Source: Streptomyces sp. NBC_01549 (GTDB lineage: Bacteria; Actinomycetota; Actinomycetes; Streptomycetales; Streptomycetaceae). Taken from it: a stretch of 64,000 bases of DNA. Each line of letters starts with the position of its first letter. Position 1 is the first letter of the stretch. The stretch covers positions 7,151,001-7,215,000 of the forward strand of contig NZ_JAPEPW010000001.1 in the NCBI RefSeq assembly GCF_026339955.1, given 5' to 3'. The notes under the pieces were generated by a model. That model did not search any database. It saw only the letters and a program-made list of their open reading frames with translations, and was not told the origin of the DNA. The position numbers were made by a program, and so were the translations under genes. Below are positions 41,755 to 51,315 of this stretch, piece after piece.

Positions 41755-43683
41755 TTGTCGGATTGGGAGAGGTCGAGCGCGGCACGGGTGACAGCGCCCG
41801 CGCGGCCGCGGAAACTCGCCAAGGTGCCCTTCGTGGAGCTGGCCGACGGACGCCTCCAGGGCGTGGTGTCCAGCGGCTCCGACATCGAGCGGGTCTACGT
41901 CTCGTCGGTCGCGGCCGGCACCTACGGGTTCGCCTGCAGCACCAACAACAACCGTCCCTGTGGTGGTGCGCGGAGCATGTTCTGCAACCACATCCGGGCC
42001 CTCATCAACGAGGCGGTGCTGCAGTACGGCGCCGAGCGCGTCGCCCGCTACCTGAGGGTCGAGCTCGCGGACGGTGAGCCGAGTGGACAGACCATCGCCC
42101 ACGTCATGGGCAACACCCGGCCGGCGCAGGGAGACACCAAGGCCGCCGCGCCCGTCTTCAGCCGGTTCCTGCGCCACCTGGCCTATCTGGAACTCGCCCC
42201 GACCACCGCACCGTTGCCGGAGATGCAGTGGTTCCCGCCGACCAGGGCGGTGGAGATGGCGGTGCCCCCGCGCGAGCTCGGTTCGAGCGTGGGGGAGGGC
42301 GCGGACCTGCTCTGCGACACCATCCCCGGGCTCGACGAAGCGCTGGCGGCCGTGGACGCCTTCGACCAGGTTCTCGTCGCGGGTCTGCTCCGTCCGCAAC
42401 CCTCCCAGGCCGCCGGTCTGACCGAGCTCGCGCACGCCGTCGCGGGGACACCACTGGCCGCCAGGGTCCTTGAGGCGGCGGAGAAGGCGGCGGCCGGAGC
42501 GGCGGGCGAAGACCACTTCGTCGCCCTCGCCGCCGCCCGCACCGCACTGCTCGGTTCCGTCCACGACGCACTGATGACCCGCGTCACGGAGGTGACCGGT
42601 CGCCCCCGCGGTGCGGAGACCGTCCCGGCGGCCGACGGGCAGCAGGCGGTGAACCTGCTCGCCGCCGCCCGCGCCTGGCTCTGCGACCTCGCGCGCGCCG
42701 GATGGCAGGGAATGGACCACGAGGTGGTCTCCGGGGCGGCGCAAGTCGTCTCCGCGATGCTTCCGGACCCGTCGCTGCGCCGACTGGCGACGCTTCTCGA
42801 CGGCTTCGCCGCCGAACTGGCCGCGTCCTGCCCCGGCTCCGCCCTGAAGAGGATCCCGGCACGCCGCTGGGGCGACCTCTGGGCACGCGGGATGCTGCTG
42901 ACGCTGCCCGGTGCCGCCGACGCGCCGACGCCGGGCAGCGCCACCGGCCGTCTGCTGCCCCTGGGCGTCGACCTGCAGGAACACGCGACCGCGGCACAGG
43001 CCCAGGTCCACGCGGTGTTCGAACCCGCCGACGGCTCCGCGCCCGGCCTGGTGCGCGCCAGCGTGTCGGTGCCCAAACCCGACACGGTCGTCGGAGCCGG
43101 CCTCTGGCAGCTGCTGCGCCCACACATGTCGCTTCTGGCAGCCGTCGGCGAAGGCCGCTCGATGGAGCTCACCGACATGCCGGTCACCGCCGAGGGCGAC
43201 CTGATCTGGAGCGACGAGCACGCCCGTCCGAGCGAGCCCGCCGACGCCTTCACCACCGCCCGCGTCGCCCTGTCCACCGCCGCCGACCCGGCGACCGCAC
43301 CGCTGGACCGGCACCCGACGCGCATCGCCGCCCCCGTGTTCCTGGAGGGCTACGCCACCCAGAAGGACGACGAGACACTGACGTTCACGGTCGCCGGACA
43401 CGCTTTCGCCGTCGACACCGACCGCGTTCCGACCGCCGGCCCGCTGACCCCCGAGGCCGTCGAGACCTCGAACGCCTGCATAGGGCTGCTCCGCTGGGAC
43501 GCCGGAACGTATCGCGTCCAGCCCCTGGCCGTGGAGACGACCGTGCGGAAGAAACCTGTCGCGCTCCACGCCGGGGCATGGGCCGGGGGCACGACCGACA
43601 AGGTCGGCGTCAGGGCCGAGAAGGCCGCCACCGACACCGTGGCCGTGCTGCGGGAGCGCGCCGGAAGGCTGCTGCGGAAATGA
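41755..43683 (+). CDS. SWIM zinc-finger protein, first gene of MoxR/vWA operon (YehQ-like)
   Basis: A 642-residue cytosolic protein. Cys61, Cys69, Cys77 and His79 (pattern CxnCxnCxH in YGFACSTNNNRPCGGARSMF) form a SWIM-type zinc finger. The remaining 550 residues are long helices and beta segments with no known catalytic motif. SWIM domains bind DNA or proteins. Its stop overlaps the vWA gene by ATGA. In E. coli the SWIM protein YehQ sits with the MoxR, vWA and DUF5682 proteins in yehLMPQ, and the same four parts occur here. Confidence 0.82.
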   Translation: MSDWERSSAARVTAPARPRKLAKVPFVELADGRLQGVVSSGSDIERVYVSSVAAGTYGFACSTNNNRPCGGARSMFCNHIRALINEAVLQYGAERVARYLRVELADGEPSGQTIAHVMGNTRPAQGDTKAAAPVFSRFLRHLAYLELAPTTAPLPEMQWFPPTRAVEMAVPPRELGSSVGEGADLLCDTIPGLDEALAAVDAFDQVLVAGLLRPQPSQAAGLTELAHAVAGTPLAARVLEAAEKAAAGAAGEDHFVALAAARTALLGSVHDALMTRVTEVTGRPRGAETVPAADGQQAVNLLAAARAWLCDLARAGWQGMDHEVVSGAAQVVSAMLPDPSLRRLATLLDGFAAELAASCPGSALKRIPARRWGDLWARGMLLTLPGAADAPTPGSATGRLLPLGVDLQEHATAAQAQVHAVFEPADGSAPGLVRASVSVPKPDTVVGAGLWQLLRPHMSLLAAVGEGRSMELTDMPVTAEGDLIWSDEHARPSEPADAFTTARVALSTAADPATAPLDRHPTRIAAPVFLEGYATQKDDETLTFTVAGHAFAVDTDRVPTAGPLTPEAVETSNACIGLLRWDAGTYRVQPLAVETTVRKKPVALHAGAWAGGTTDKVGVRAEKAATDTVAVLRERAGRLLRK

Positions 43684-45107
43684 CCGACGCGACGACCCCG
43701 ACCCACCCCGAGGTGGACCCCCACGACAACCGCCGTCAGGTTCTGTACTGGCGGCTCCTCGCCCGGCTCTTCGACCACGAGGAGCAGGCCACGCTGGAGT
43801 CGGCGAGCCTCGCCGTCGTCGAGGACATCGGCCTGCCGCCCGCGCTGCTGGACCCGGGCGCCTCCGTCGACTCGATCGTGCAGCGCCATCCGGAACTGGC
43901 CGCCGAGTTCGACGGTCTGATGGTGCCCGAGACCGACGACGAGGCGCAGGACCGGTCCGCCGAAGTACGGCGCGCGGCACTGGTGTCGAAGGTGCTGCTC
44001 AACGTCTTCGCCGCCGGCTCCGGCACGGTCAGCGCCGGACAGCTGGCGCGCTGGCAGTCCGACGCGGGCTGGCTGGAGCGCGCCCTCGGCTGCAAGCCGG
44101 GCGAACTGCGCGGCGGCCGCCCGGGGGCGGGGTCCGGGGCGGGCGCCGCTGGACCCGGGGTCAGCCCGACCGGCACCGGCGGCCCGGGCACGACCCCCGA
44201 CCTCAGCCGGCTGATTCCGGCGATCGGCCCGGAACTCGGCGCGATCGAGGCCGACCTCGTCAAGCGCATGCGCCTGCGCGAGGTACTGGCCGACCCCAGG
44301 CTCGTCGCGCAGCTGACCCCGAGCATGTCGCTCATCGAGCAACTGCTGCGGGACAAGAACAACCTCTCGGGCGCGGCCCTGGCCAACGCCAAGTCCCTGA
44401 TCCGCCGATTCGTCGACGAGGTCGCCCAAGTGCTGCGCACCCAGGTGGAGAAGACCACGGTGGGCGCACTGGACCGCTCCGTCCCGCCCAAGCGGGTGTT
44501 CCGCAACCTCGACCTCGACCGCACGATCTGGAAGAACCTCACCAACTGGAGCCCGGAGGAGGAGCGGTTGTACGTCGACCGCCTCTACTACCGGCACACC
44601 GCGCGCAAGACGACGCCCCAGCGGCTGATCGTCGTCGTGGACCAGTCGGGCTCGATGGTCGACTCGATGGTGAACTGCACCATCCTGGCATCCATATTCG
44701 CCGGGCTGCCGAAGGTGGACGTCCATCTGATCGCGTACGACACCCAGGCGCTCGACCTCACACCATGGGTGCACGATCCCTTCGAGACCCTGCTGCGCAC
44801 CAACCTCGGGGGTGGCACCGACGGCACGGTCGCCATGGCCCTGGCACAGCCGGAGATCGCTGAGCCCCGCAACACCGTCGTGGTGTGGATCTCCGACTTC
44901 TACGAATGGCGGTCCGAGTCGCTGTTCGACAGCATGGCCGCCATCCACCGCTCGGGAGCCAAGTTCATCCCGGTCGGCTCGGTGACCAGCTCCGGACGCG
45001 GCAGCGTCAACCCGTGGTTCCGGGAGCGCTTCAAGGACCTCGGCACGCCGGTGCTCTCCGGCCACATCCGCAAGCTCGTCCACGAGCTCAAGACGTTCCT
45101 CGCGTAG
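43680..45107 (+). CDS. vWA domain protein of MoxR operon (YehP-like)
   Basis: A 475-residue protein. The N-terminal 300 residues are mostly helical with a Gly/Pro-rich break near 145-172. The vWA domain has an intact MIDAS: DQSGS (321-325), Thr380 in GGGTDG and Asp406 in WISDFYEW. Such proteins act with MoxR ATPases to remodel or load metal on client proteins. Start ATG 43680 overlaps the previous stop. It is followed after 59 bases by the MoxR gene with its own aaagg ribosome site. Confidence 0.86.
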   Translation: MTDATTPTHPEVDPHDNRRQVLYWRLLARLFDHEEQATLESASLAVVEDIGLPPALLDPGASVDSIVQRHPELAAEFDGLMVPETDDEAQDRSAEVRRAALVSKVLLNVFAAGSGTVSAGQLARWQSDAGWLERALGCKPGELRGGRPGAGSGAGAAGPGVSPTGTGGPGTTPDLSRLIPAIGPELGAIEADLVKRMRLREVLADPRLVAQLTPSMSLIEQLLRDKNNLSGAALANAKSLIRRFVDEVAQVLRTQVEKTTVGALDRSVPPKRVFRNLDLDRTIWKNLTNWSPEEERLYVDRLYYRHTARKTTPQRLIVVVDQSGSMVDSMVNCTILASIFAGLPKVDVHLIAYDTQALDLTPWVHDPFETLLRTNLGGGTDGTVAMALAQPEIAEPRNTVVVWISDFYEWRSESLFDSMAAIHRSGAKFIPVGSVTSSGRGSVNPWFRERFKDLGTPVLSGHIRKLVHELKTFLA

Positions 45108-45166
45108 GCGTTCCGCCCGCTCGGTTACTTCTCACTTACCTGTTTCCCGTTCAGAAAGGCTCTGTG

Positions 45167-46279
45167 ATGTCCGAACTGCTGCGCGCCCCCGCCGAGATCA
45201 AGTTCGCCGAGGAACTGGACTGGCTGGAGTCCGTCGACGACAACCCCAAGCCCTTCTCCTGGCGGCTGTCCCCGAAGATGGTCCGTCTGTTCATCCTGGG
45301 CTCCGAGCGCTCCGACGGCCTGGACCGGGAGATCTCGCAGAAGTGGTTCGGCGACCGCAGTTTCGTCGAGCGGTCCATCGTCACGCTGGCCTCCGACCGT
45401 GGTCTGCTGCTCATCGGCGACCCCGGCACCGGCAAGAGCTGGCTGGCCGAGCTGCTGTCCGCCGCGATCTCCCGCAACTCCACGCTGGTGGTCCAGGGCA
45501 CGGCCGGTACCACCGAGGACCACATCAAGTACTCCTGGAACGTGTCCATGGTCATCGCCAAGGGCCAGTCGAGGGAGTCGATGATCCCCTCGCCGATCAT
45601 GACCGCGATGGAGACCGGCGCCATCGGCCGTTTCGAGGAACTCACGCGGTCCACCAGCGACGTGCAGGACGCGCTGATCTCGATCCTGTCCGAGAAGTAC
45701 ATCTCGGTCCCCGAGCTGGACAGCGACAACATCGTCTTCGCGCAGCCCGGCTTCTCGATCATCGCCACCGCCAACAGTCGCGACCGGGGTGTCAACGACC
45801 TGTCCTCGGCGCTCAAGCGCCGCTTCAACTTCGTACGCATCCCCGTGGTGACGAACAAGAAGAGCGAGGCGGAGATCGTCCGCTTCCGCACCGAAGAACT
45901 GCTGGGCCGCCACCAGATCGAGCTGGACGTGCCGCCGACCCTGCTCGACGTGCTGCTGCAGAGCTTCGCCGACCTGCGCGCCTCCGCCGCCGCGGCCGGC
46001 AGTGACGACGAGAAGCTGGAGTCCGCGCTGTCCACCGCCGAGCAGATCGGCGTGCTCGAGGACGCGATCCTGCACAGCAACTTCTTCGGCGAACGCGCCC
46101 TGACCGCCCACACCCTGGCCTCCTCGCTCGTCGGTTCACTGGCTCGACGCGAGCCCGAGGACCTGGCCATCCTCAACAAGTACCTGCACGGCGTGGTCGA
46201 GCCGCGCAGCAAGGAGGAGGGCGGATCCTGGCCGGAGTTCCTGGAGGGCGGCCGCGACGCGATCGCCACCCTGTCATGA
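45167..46279 (+). CDS. MoxR-family AAA+ ATPase (YehL-like)
   Basis: A 370-residue ATPase. Walker A GDPGTGKS (84-91) is intact. The Walker B position reads GAIGRFEELT, less standard than LLIDE, as in the YehL branch of MoxR proteins. IIATANSRDRGVNDLS is sensor 1 and ALKRRFNFVRIP carries the arginine finger. It should form hexamers and use ATP to act through the vWA partner. The start at 45167 follows agaaagg. The stop overlaps the DUF5682 start by ATGA. Confidence 0.87.
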   Translation: MSELLRAPAEIKFAEELDWLESVDDNPKPFSWRLSPKMVRLFILGSERSDGLDREISQKWFGDRSFVERSIVTLASDRGLLLIGDPGTGKSWLAELLSAAISRNSTLVVQGTAGTTEDHIKYSWNVSMVIAKGQSRESMIPSPIMTAMETGAIGRFEELTRSTSDVQDALISILSEKYISVPELDSDNIVFAQPGFSIIATANSRDRGVNDLSSALKRRFNFVRIPVVTNKKSEAEIVRFRTEELLGRHQIELDVPPTLLDVLLQSFADLRASAAAAGSDDEKLESALSTAEQIGVLEDAILHSNFFGERALTAHTLASSLVGSLARREPEDLAILNKYLHGVVEPRSKEEGGSWPEFLEGGRDAIATLS

Positions 46280-49149
46280 GCGGCACGCACGAGAGCACGC
46301 AGGACGGGACCATGAACGGCGCACACCAGAGCACGCATGAGGGCACCTTCGAAGCGCTGCGCGCGCAGTTGCAGGGGGCCGCCACGACGCTGGCCGACGG
46401 GCCCGACGCCCTGGAGGGCATCCTCCTCGGCATCGTCGAGGACGTCGACCGCGCGGTGCGCGAGCCCCTGGAGATCTTCCCCGTCTGCCACCACTCGCCC
46501 GCCTCGGCGCTGGCCATGGCACGCCGGCTGCGGGAGAAACAGCCGAAGGTCGTGTACCTGGAGCTGTGCGAGGACATGGCGCCGCTGCTGACCGAACTGC
46601 GCAACTGCCGGCTCCCGGTGGCGGTCCAGGCCTTCGCGACCGAGATCGACGGCTTCCCGGCCGAGTGGTCCCCGCTGTCGGTGGTCGCACCGATCACCGA
46701 GGCCTCCGCCGAGTACCAGGCGATCGCCTACGCACTGGACACGCCCGGCGTCGAACTGGTCCTCGTCGACCGTTCCTCGGACCACGTCTTCCAGTGGGAC
46801 GCACGCGGGACGCACGCCGGCGAGGTCGCCCACCCCGACGCACCGCCCGTCGAGGAGGAGGCCGCGCTGCACGGCGACGCGGTCGGCGTGGAGATCGGCG
46901 ACCTGCGCCCGCGCTTCGCCGAACTGGAGGAACACCTGCTGCGGAACGGCAGGGTCCGGCACTGGTCGGAGTGGTGGCACCAGTACGTCGAACTGCCGCT
47001 CGGCGACAGCGACCACGACACCTACCGCCAGGTGATGCTCCTGATCGGCAGCCTCTTCCGGCGCCTCGCACCCGGCGACCCGCACCGGGTGCGGGTGGAC
47101 GAGGACCGTGAGCGCTACATGTGGACCAGGATGCGCGAGCATCTGAACGCGACCGGCACCGATCCCGACGACTGCCTGTATGTCTGCGGAGCCTTTCACG
47201 CGGCCAGCAGGGTCGAGGAGTTCGGTGTCCAAGGCACCGACAGCTTCGAGATCGCCCCGCGCAGCGCGACCAAGTGGCAGCACGGGCTGATCCCGTCCAG
47301 CCACGCGGCGATCGAGGCGCAGTTCGGTCTTGCCGCCGGTTCGGTGTCGATCGCCGCGACCGTCTGGGCGAAGAACGTCAGCCGCACCCGCGTGAAGCCC
47401 TACCGCCTGGCGGGACAGGCGGGAGCGAAGAAGTCGAGGGCGAAGAAGACCGTCGCCGCGGCGGCTCCGGTACCGGCGTTCCCGCCCGCGGACAAGCTGA
47501 CCGGCTTTCTGCGTCGGCCGCCCGTCCTCGACCGGCTGGACGAGGACGAACTGCTCGGCTGGTCCGTGGAGATCGTGCGCGCTGCGCGCCGCAACGGCTA
47601 CCTTGCCTCCACCGCCGACGCCATCGCCGTGTTCGAGACGTCGATCCTGCTGGCCGGGATGCGCGACCGGGCCAGGCCGACTCCGTACGACTTCCAGGAC
47701 GCGGCCGTCACGTGCATCGAGAAGGACACCGTGCCGGGCCGGCGCGATGTGCGTCGGCTCGTGGAGATCATGATGGGCGGCGACCGGGTCGGCCAGGTCG
47801 GCTACGACGCGCTGCCACCGCTGGCGCGCGACGTGCACGACCGGCTCGCGCCGCTGCAGCTGAAGCTCCAACAGCGGGGTGTGCAAAGGGCGTTGCTGAA
47901 CATAGCCGCCCAGCCGGAACTGGAGCGGTGCTCCGACGTGTTGTGGATGCTCCGTCATCTGATGCCCCAGGGCGCCGCACGGCCGATCATGGGCGAGCGG
48001 AAGTTGGGGGAGCGGTCGATCCAGGAGTCGTGGGACCTGGCGCTGGGCACCCACCAGCGTGCGCTCATCGAGCTCGGCTACGAGGGCGTCAGCATCGAAC
48101 AGGTCCTCGAACAGCGTCTGCGCCGGACGGCGTACGAACCGCAGGCCACCACGGCGACGGTTCTGGGCACCGTCGAGGACGCGACGCTGTACCTGCGCAG
48201 CCGCCGCCTCGCGGACGAACTGGGCACCCGTGCCCTGGAGGTGCTGGCGACCGAACGCAGCGTCGACGGCGCGCCGGAGGTGCTGCGCCGGGTGCGCCGG
48301 CTGCTGGCGTACTACCGCACCAGCGAGCCGACGCTGCCGCCGTGGATCGAGTCCTTCGTCAAGACCGGGTACGCGCACTATTGCACCCTGCTGCCGACGG
48401 CGTTCACCGACGAGGACGCCACGGTCCGCCACGTGGCGGCGATGCTGGGCTTCCTGTTCAGCATGGAGAGCCTGGCGCTGTCGCTGGGCTGCGACCGGAC
48501 CCAACTGGAGCTGGCCGTCGGCCAGTCGCATCCGGCGGACCCCGCGAAGACGGCGCTGTTGTGGGCGGCGCAGACACAGCTGGGGAGGCTCTCCCGCGCG
48601 GACCTTCGGGCGAGGTGCGACGAGCTGCTGGGCAACCCCCTGGTGGTGCCCGCCTATCCGCGCTACCTGAGCGGCTTCGTACAGGCCCTGGAGCCCGTCC
48701 CGGCCCTCACCGACTTCGTCGTGGAAGCGGTGTCGAACGCTTTCGGACGGCTGCCGGACCCGGTGCTCCTGCCGTGGCTGCCCACGCTGATCAGCACGCT
48801 GCGATCGAGCGGCATCGAGCTGGCCCCGCTGCTGATCCGGGAGGCCGGACGGATCTTCCCCGGCCGGTTGGCGGCGCTGGACGCGTGGGTGCCGCCGTGG
48901 CGGGCGGAGTCGGCGCCGCAATCCCTGCCCTCGGCGCGGAGCGCGGGCGACCGCCGCGGTGTCGCGCTGCTCGCCGCCCACCCCGCGACGTGCGACGCGG
49001 TGGCGAGTCTGCTGGGCTGCGACGGTACGTGGCGGACGGCGGCCCCCGTCCCGTCCGGGGCTGGGTCAACGACAAGGAGGGGTGGCCCAGAGGCGGACGT
49101 CGCGGATCGCGCGCACAGGTCATCGCCGACAGCAAAGCCTCCGCACTGA
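46276..49149 (+). CDS. DUF5682-type large protein of MoxR/vWA/SWIM operon (YehM-like)
   Basis: A 957-residue cytosolic protein. FPVCHHSPAS (residues 69-77) and VVYLELCED (92-100) form a conserved histidine/glutamate pattern reminiscent of EreA/TIKI-fold hydrolases. The C-terminal 450 residues are helical repeats, while the middle has a Lys/Ala-rich linker around 375-395. Its function is unknown. The start ATG 46276 overlaps the MoxR stop. An imperfect repeat (GTHESTQDGT/GAHQSTHEGT) makes up the first 24 residues, so ATG 46312 is a conceivable alternative. It completes the four-gene cassette. Confidence 0.8.
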   Translation: MSGTHESTQDGTMNGAHQSTHEGTFEALRAQLQGAATTLADGPDALEGILLGIVEDVDRAVREPLEIFPVCHHSPASALAMARRLREKQPKVVYLELCEDMAPLLTELRNCRLPVAVQAFATEIDGFPAEWSPLSVVAPITEASAEYQAIAYALDTPGVELVLVDRSSDHVFQWDARGTHAGEVAHPDAPPVEEEAALHGDAVGVEIGDLRPRFAELEEHLLRNGRVRHWSEWWHQYVELPLGDSDHDTYRQVMLLIGSLFRRLAPGDPHRVRVDEDRERYMWTRMREHLNATGTDPDDCLYVCGAFHAASRVEEFGVQGTDSFEIAPRSATKWQHGLIPSSHAAIEAQFGLAAGSVSIAATVWAKNVSRTRVKPYRLAGQAGAKKSRAKKTVAAAAPVPAFPPADKLTGFLRRPPVLDRLDEDELLGWSVEIVRAARRNGYLASTADAIAVFETSILLAGMRDRARPTPYDFQDAAVTCIEKDTVPGRRDVRRLVEIMMGGDRVGQVGYDALPPLARDVHDRLAPLQLKLQQRGVQRALLNIAAQPELERCSDVLWMLRHLMPQGAARPIMGERKLGERSIQESWDLALGTHQRALIELGYEGVSIEQVLEQRLRRTAYEPQATTATVLGTVEDATLYLRSRRLADELGTRALEVLATERSVDGAPEVLRRVRRLLAYYRTSEPTLPPWIESFVKTGYAHYCTLLPTAFTDEDATVRHVAAMLGFLFSMESLALSLGCDRTQLELAVGQSHPADPAKTALLWAAQTQLGRLSRADLRARCDELLGNPLVVPAYPRYLSGFVQALEPVPALTDFVVEAVSNAFGRLPDPVLLPWLPTLISTLRSSGIELAPLLIREAGRIFPGRLAALDAWVPPWRAESAPQSLPSARSAGDRRGVALLAAHPATCDAVASLLGCDGTWRTAAPVPSGAGSTTRRGGPEADVADRAHRSSPTAKPPH

Positions 49150-49828
49150 CCCACCTGGCCGCGAGGGCGGGCCTGAACGTCACACTGCTCCCGTCACCCC
49201 GAACCGCGCCGCGAGCACCGCCGCGCCGATCGTCCGATAGCCGTCCGGCCGTTCCTGGCCGACCGTCAGCAACTGGCGTGACAAGCGTGAAACCTCCTGT
49301 AGACGGCACCGAGGGGTCACCGAACCGGGGTGCCTGACGGTGCCTGACGCGGGCGGCACCATCATGCAGGGCGAGGGTGGGAACGGGCCAGGGAAGGCCA
49401 GTCCTGCCACTGTTTCACAGGAGATCGCACAGGGGCGCACCGGACCGGCGAAGCGGGGCGGCGCCCGTACGCCTGCGGACGACCAAGGGGGGCTGCCCAG
49501 ACAGGGGCGAGGTTTCAGGTGGCACGCTCACTCCCTGATTCTCGCCCCGTGTGTGATCCGGTGCCCGGCGAAGCGATGATCCGGCGCAGCCGTGGATGAG
49601 CCGGTGCGCCGGGAGTCGGCGGAACTTTTCGGGACGGGAGCGTGCCGGGACGGCTCTCTCCAACGTGCCAGGGCGGCCGGCCCCGAAGAGGGCGTCCCAT
49701 CGCATGACCTGGCCTGAGCGAATAATATTTCCCTGTCTGTGCGGTTATTTCTTGATCGTCCTATCCTGCTACCAGGAGGACCTGGGCAGTCGACGGGCCG
49801 GTCCTGGGCCGGCGGGAAGCGAGCTTCC
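49150..49828. other. Gene-free stretch
   Basis: No gene could be supported in these 680 bases. It holds a short direct repeat (tgcctgacgg/tgcctgacgc near 49331) and an AT-rich block, aataatatttccc near 49722, that may be part of the aquaporin promoter. Open frames here have poor amino acid composition. Confidence 0.5.
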
Positions 49829-50674
49829 ATGACTGAGCGGTTGAGCAGGATGGGGTTGATCGGTGAAATGGCGGCCGAGTTCTGCGGCACCATGATCCTC
49901 ATCCTCTTCGGTTGCGGCGTGGTGGCCCAGGTGGTGGCCGGCGGAGCGCTCACGACTCCACCGGGCGGTCTCGGAAACCACGACAGCATCTCCTGGGCGT
50001 GGGGCCTCGGCGTCACCTTGGGTGTCTACGTCGCGGCACGGCTGAGCGGTGCCCATCTCAACCCCGCGGTGACCGTCGCCCTGGCCGCGTTCAAGGGCTT
50101 CCCGTGGAGCAAGGTGGCGCCCTACGCACTGGCGCAGACAGCCGGCGCCTTCGTAGCGGCCCTCCTCGTGCGGTGGAACTACACCGAAGCGCTGGCGAAG
50201 GCCGACCCCGGTCACACCTTCAAGACGCAGATCGTGTTCTCCACGCTCCCCGCCAACGGCAACCCGAATCTGCCGGTCTACGAGTGGGGCGCGTTTCGCG
50301 ACCAGGTCATGGGTACCGCCATCCTGCTACTGCTGATCCTGGCCATCACGGACATGCTCAACACACCCCCTGGCGCCAACATGGCCCCGTTCATCATCGG
50401 CCTGGTCGTCGTGGCCATCGGCATGGCCTGGGGTACCAACGCGGGCTACGCGATCAATCCGGCACGTGACTTCGGCCCCCGTCTGGCCAGTTTCCTCACG
50501 GGGTACGGCGGAGCATGGCGAGATCAGTACGGGAACTTCTACTTCTGGGTGCCGATCCTCGGTCCACTGGTCGGGGGTCTGGTCGGCGCGGCCCTGTACA
50601 AGTTCTTCGTCGGCCGGTTCCTGCCGACGGCGGAGCCGGAGCCCCCGGGACGCGTCCCCGCCCCCGGGGACTGA
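49829..50674 (+). CDS. Aquaglyceroporin / glycerol uptake facilitator (MIP family)
   Basis: A 281-residue channel with six membrane helices. The two pore loops are HLNPAVT and INPARDFGPR; the Asp after NPAR is typical of glycerol-conducting channels. It would let glycerol or similar small polyols across the membrane. There is no glycerol kinase next to it. The start ATG 49829 precedes TERLSRMGLIGEMAAEF, the normal first helix. The end is 37 bases from the converging ArsR gene. Confidence 0.88.
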   Translation: MTERLSRMGLIGEMAAEFCGTMILILFGCGVVAQVVAGGALTTPPGGLGNHDSISWAWGLGVTLGVYVAARLSGAHLNPAVTVALAAFKGFPWSKVAPYALAQTAGAFVAALLVRWNYTEALAKADPGHTFKTQIVFSTLPANGNPNLPVYEWGAFRDQVMGTAILLLLILAITDMLNTPPGANMAPFIIGLVVVAIGMAWGTNAGYAINPARDFGPRLASFLTGYGGAWRDQYGNFYFWVPILGPLVGGLVGAALYKFFVGRFLPTAEPEPPGRVPAPGD

Positions 50675-50711
50675 CATCAAGGTCCGGTCGTCGGGACGGC
50701 CGGTTGTCGGA

Positions 50712-51035
50712 TCAGGCGTGGGCGGACGTCTGCGCGCGGACCAGATCGAGCAAGCCGGGAAAGCGACTCTCGAGTTCGGCCCGGCGGAGCATGACCTTGC
50801 GGCTGTTGCCGTAGTCGATCTGTCGTATCAACCCGGCCTCCCGCAGGACCCGGAAATGGTGCGTGAGCGTCGACTTGGACACGTTCAGGGCGAATGACGC
50901 ACACGTCCGCTCGATGTCCTCGCCCGTGGCGCAGAGATCCTCGATCACCCGACGTCGGTGAGGATCCGCCAGCGCGGCGAAGACCGCGCCGAGGTCCATC
51001 TCTTCGACGTCAGGGTGGCCTTCACTGTCCGGCAT
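50712..51035 (-). CDS. ArsR-family winged-helix regulator
   Basis: A 107-residue repressor with the motif DPHRRRVIEDL and recognition region NVSKSTLTHHFRVLREAGLI. There is no CxC metal site typical of ArsR/SmtB sensors, and only one or two cysteines, so it may respond to something other than metals. ATG 51035 was chosen over 51041 because ggagga lies 6 bases before it. A strong 11-2-11 dyad lies 216 bases upstream, near the divergent SDR. Confidence 0.84.
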   Translation of the reverse strand: MPDSEGHPDVEEMDLGAVFAALADPHRRRVIEDLCATGEDIERTCASFALNVSKSTLTHHFRVLREAGLIRQIDYGNSRKVMLRRAELESRFPGLLDLVRAQTSAHA

Positions 51036-51250
51036 GACCATTCCTCCCCAATCCCTGATCCATCGTAGCTGGACGGGCCCCGGGTGGCCCGGCTGGGCGC
51101 CAGTCCGAGAGGCCCACGCAGTGCGGTTCTGCTTATGGCCTTGAAAAGCAGCCGCAATGGCGTTGAGGGAATCCCCTGATCAGCCCGGTAATTGACAGTC
51201 TTGGACGGTGCGGGGCCCGGATTGCTTTACGTTCGGGATGCGCCTACCCA

Positions 51251-51274
51251 TAGGTACGAAAGATTTCTTACCTA
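51251..51274. promoter_or_regulatory. 11-2-11 inverted repeat (ArsR/HxlR-type operator)
   Basis: TAGGTACGAAA (51251-51261), GA, TTTCTTACCTA (51264-51274): ten of eleven arm positions pair. The architecture is that of winged-helix repressors. It is 42 bases upstream of the SDR GTG start; the ArsR-family gene is divergent. Confidence 0.68.
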
Positions 51275-51315
51275 CTGTTTGCGGGTCGTCTCGGCCGCGC
51301 AGAAAGGTGTTTCTC

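Noticed and set aside
44885..45166. An N-terminal extension of the MoxR gene back to 44885
   Set aside because: It would overlap the end of the vWA gene and adds non-conserved sequence; ATG 45167 has its own ribosome site and fits the family start.
49340..49579. A 79-codon plus-strand frame between the DUF5682 and aquaporin genes
   Set aside because: It has no convincing ribosome site, and its Gly/Arg/Pro-rich composition is that of random high-GC sequence.
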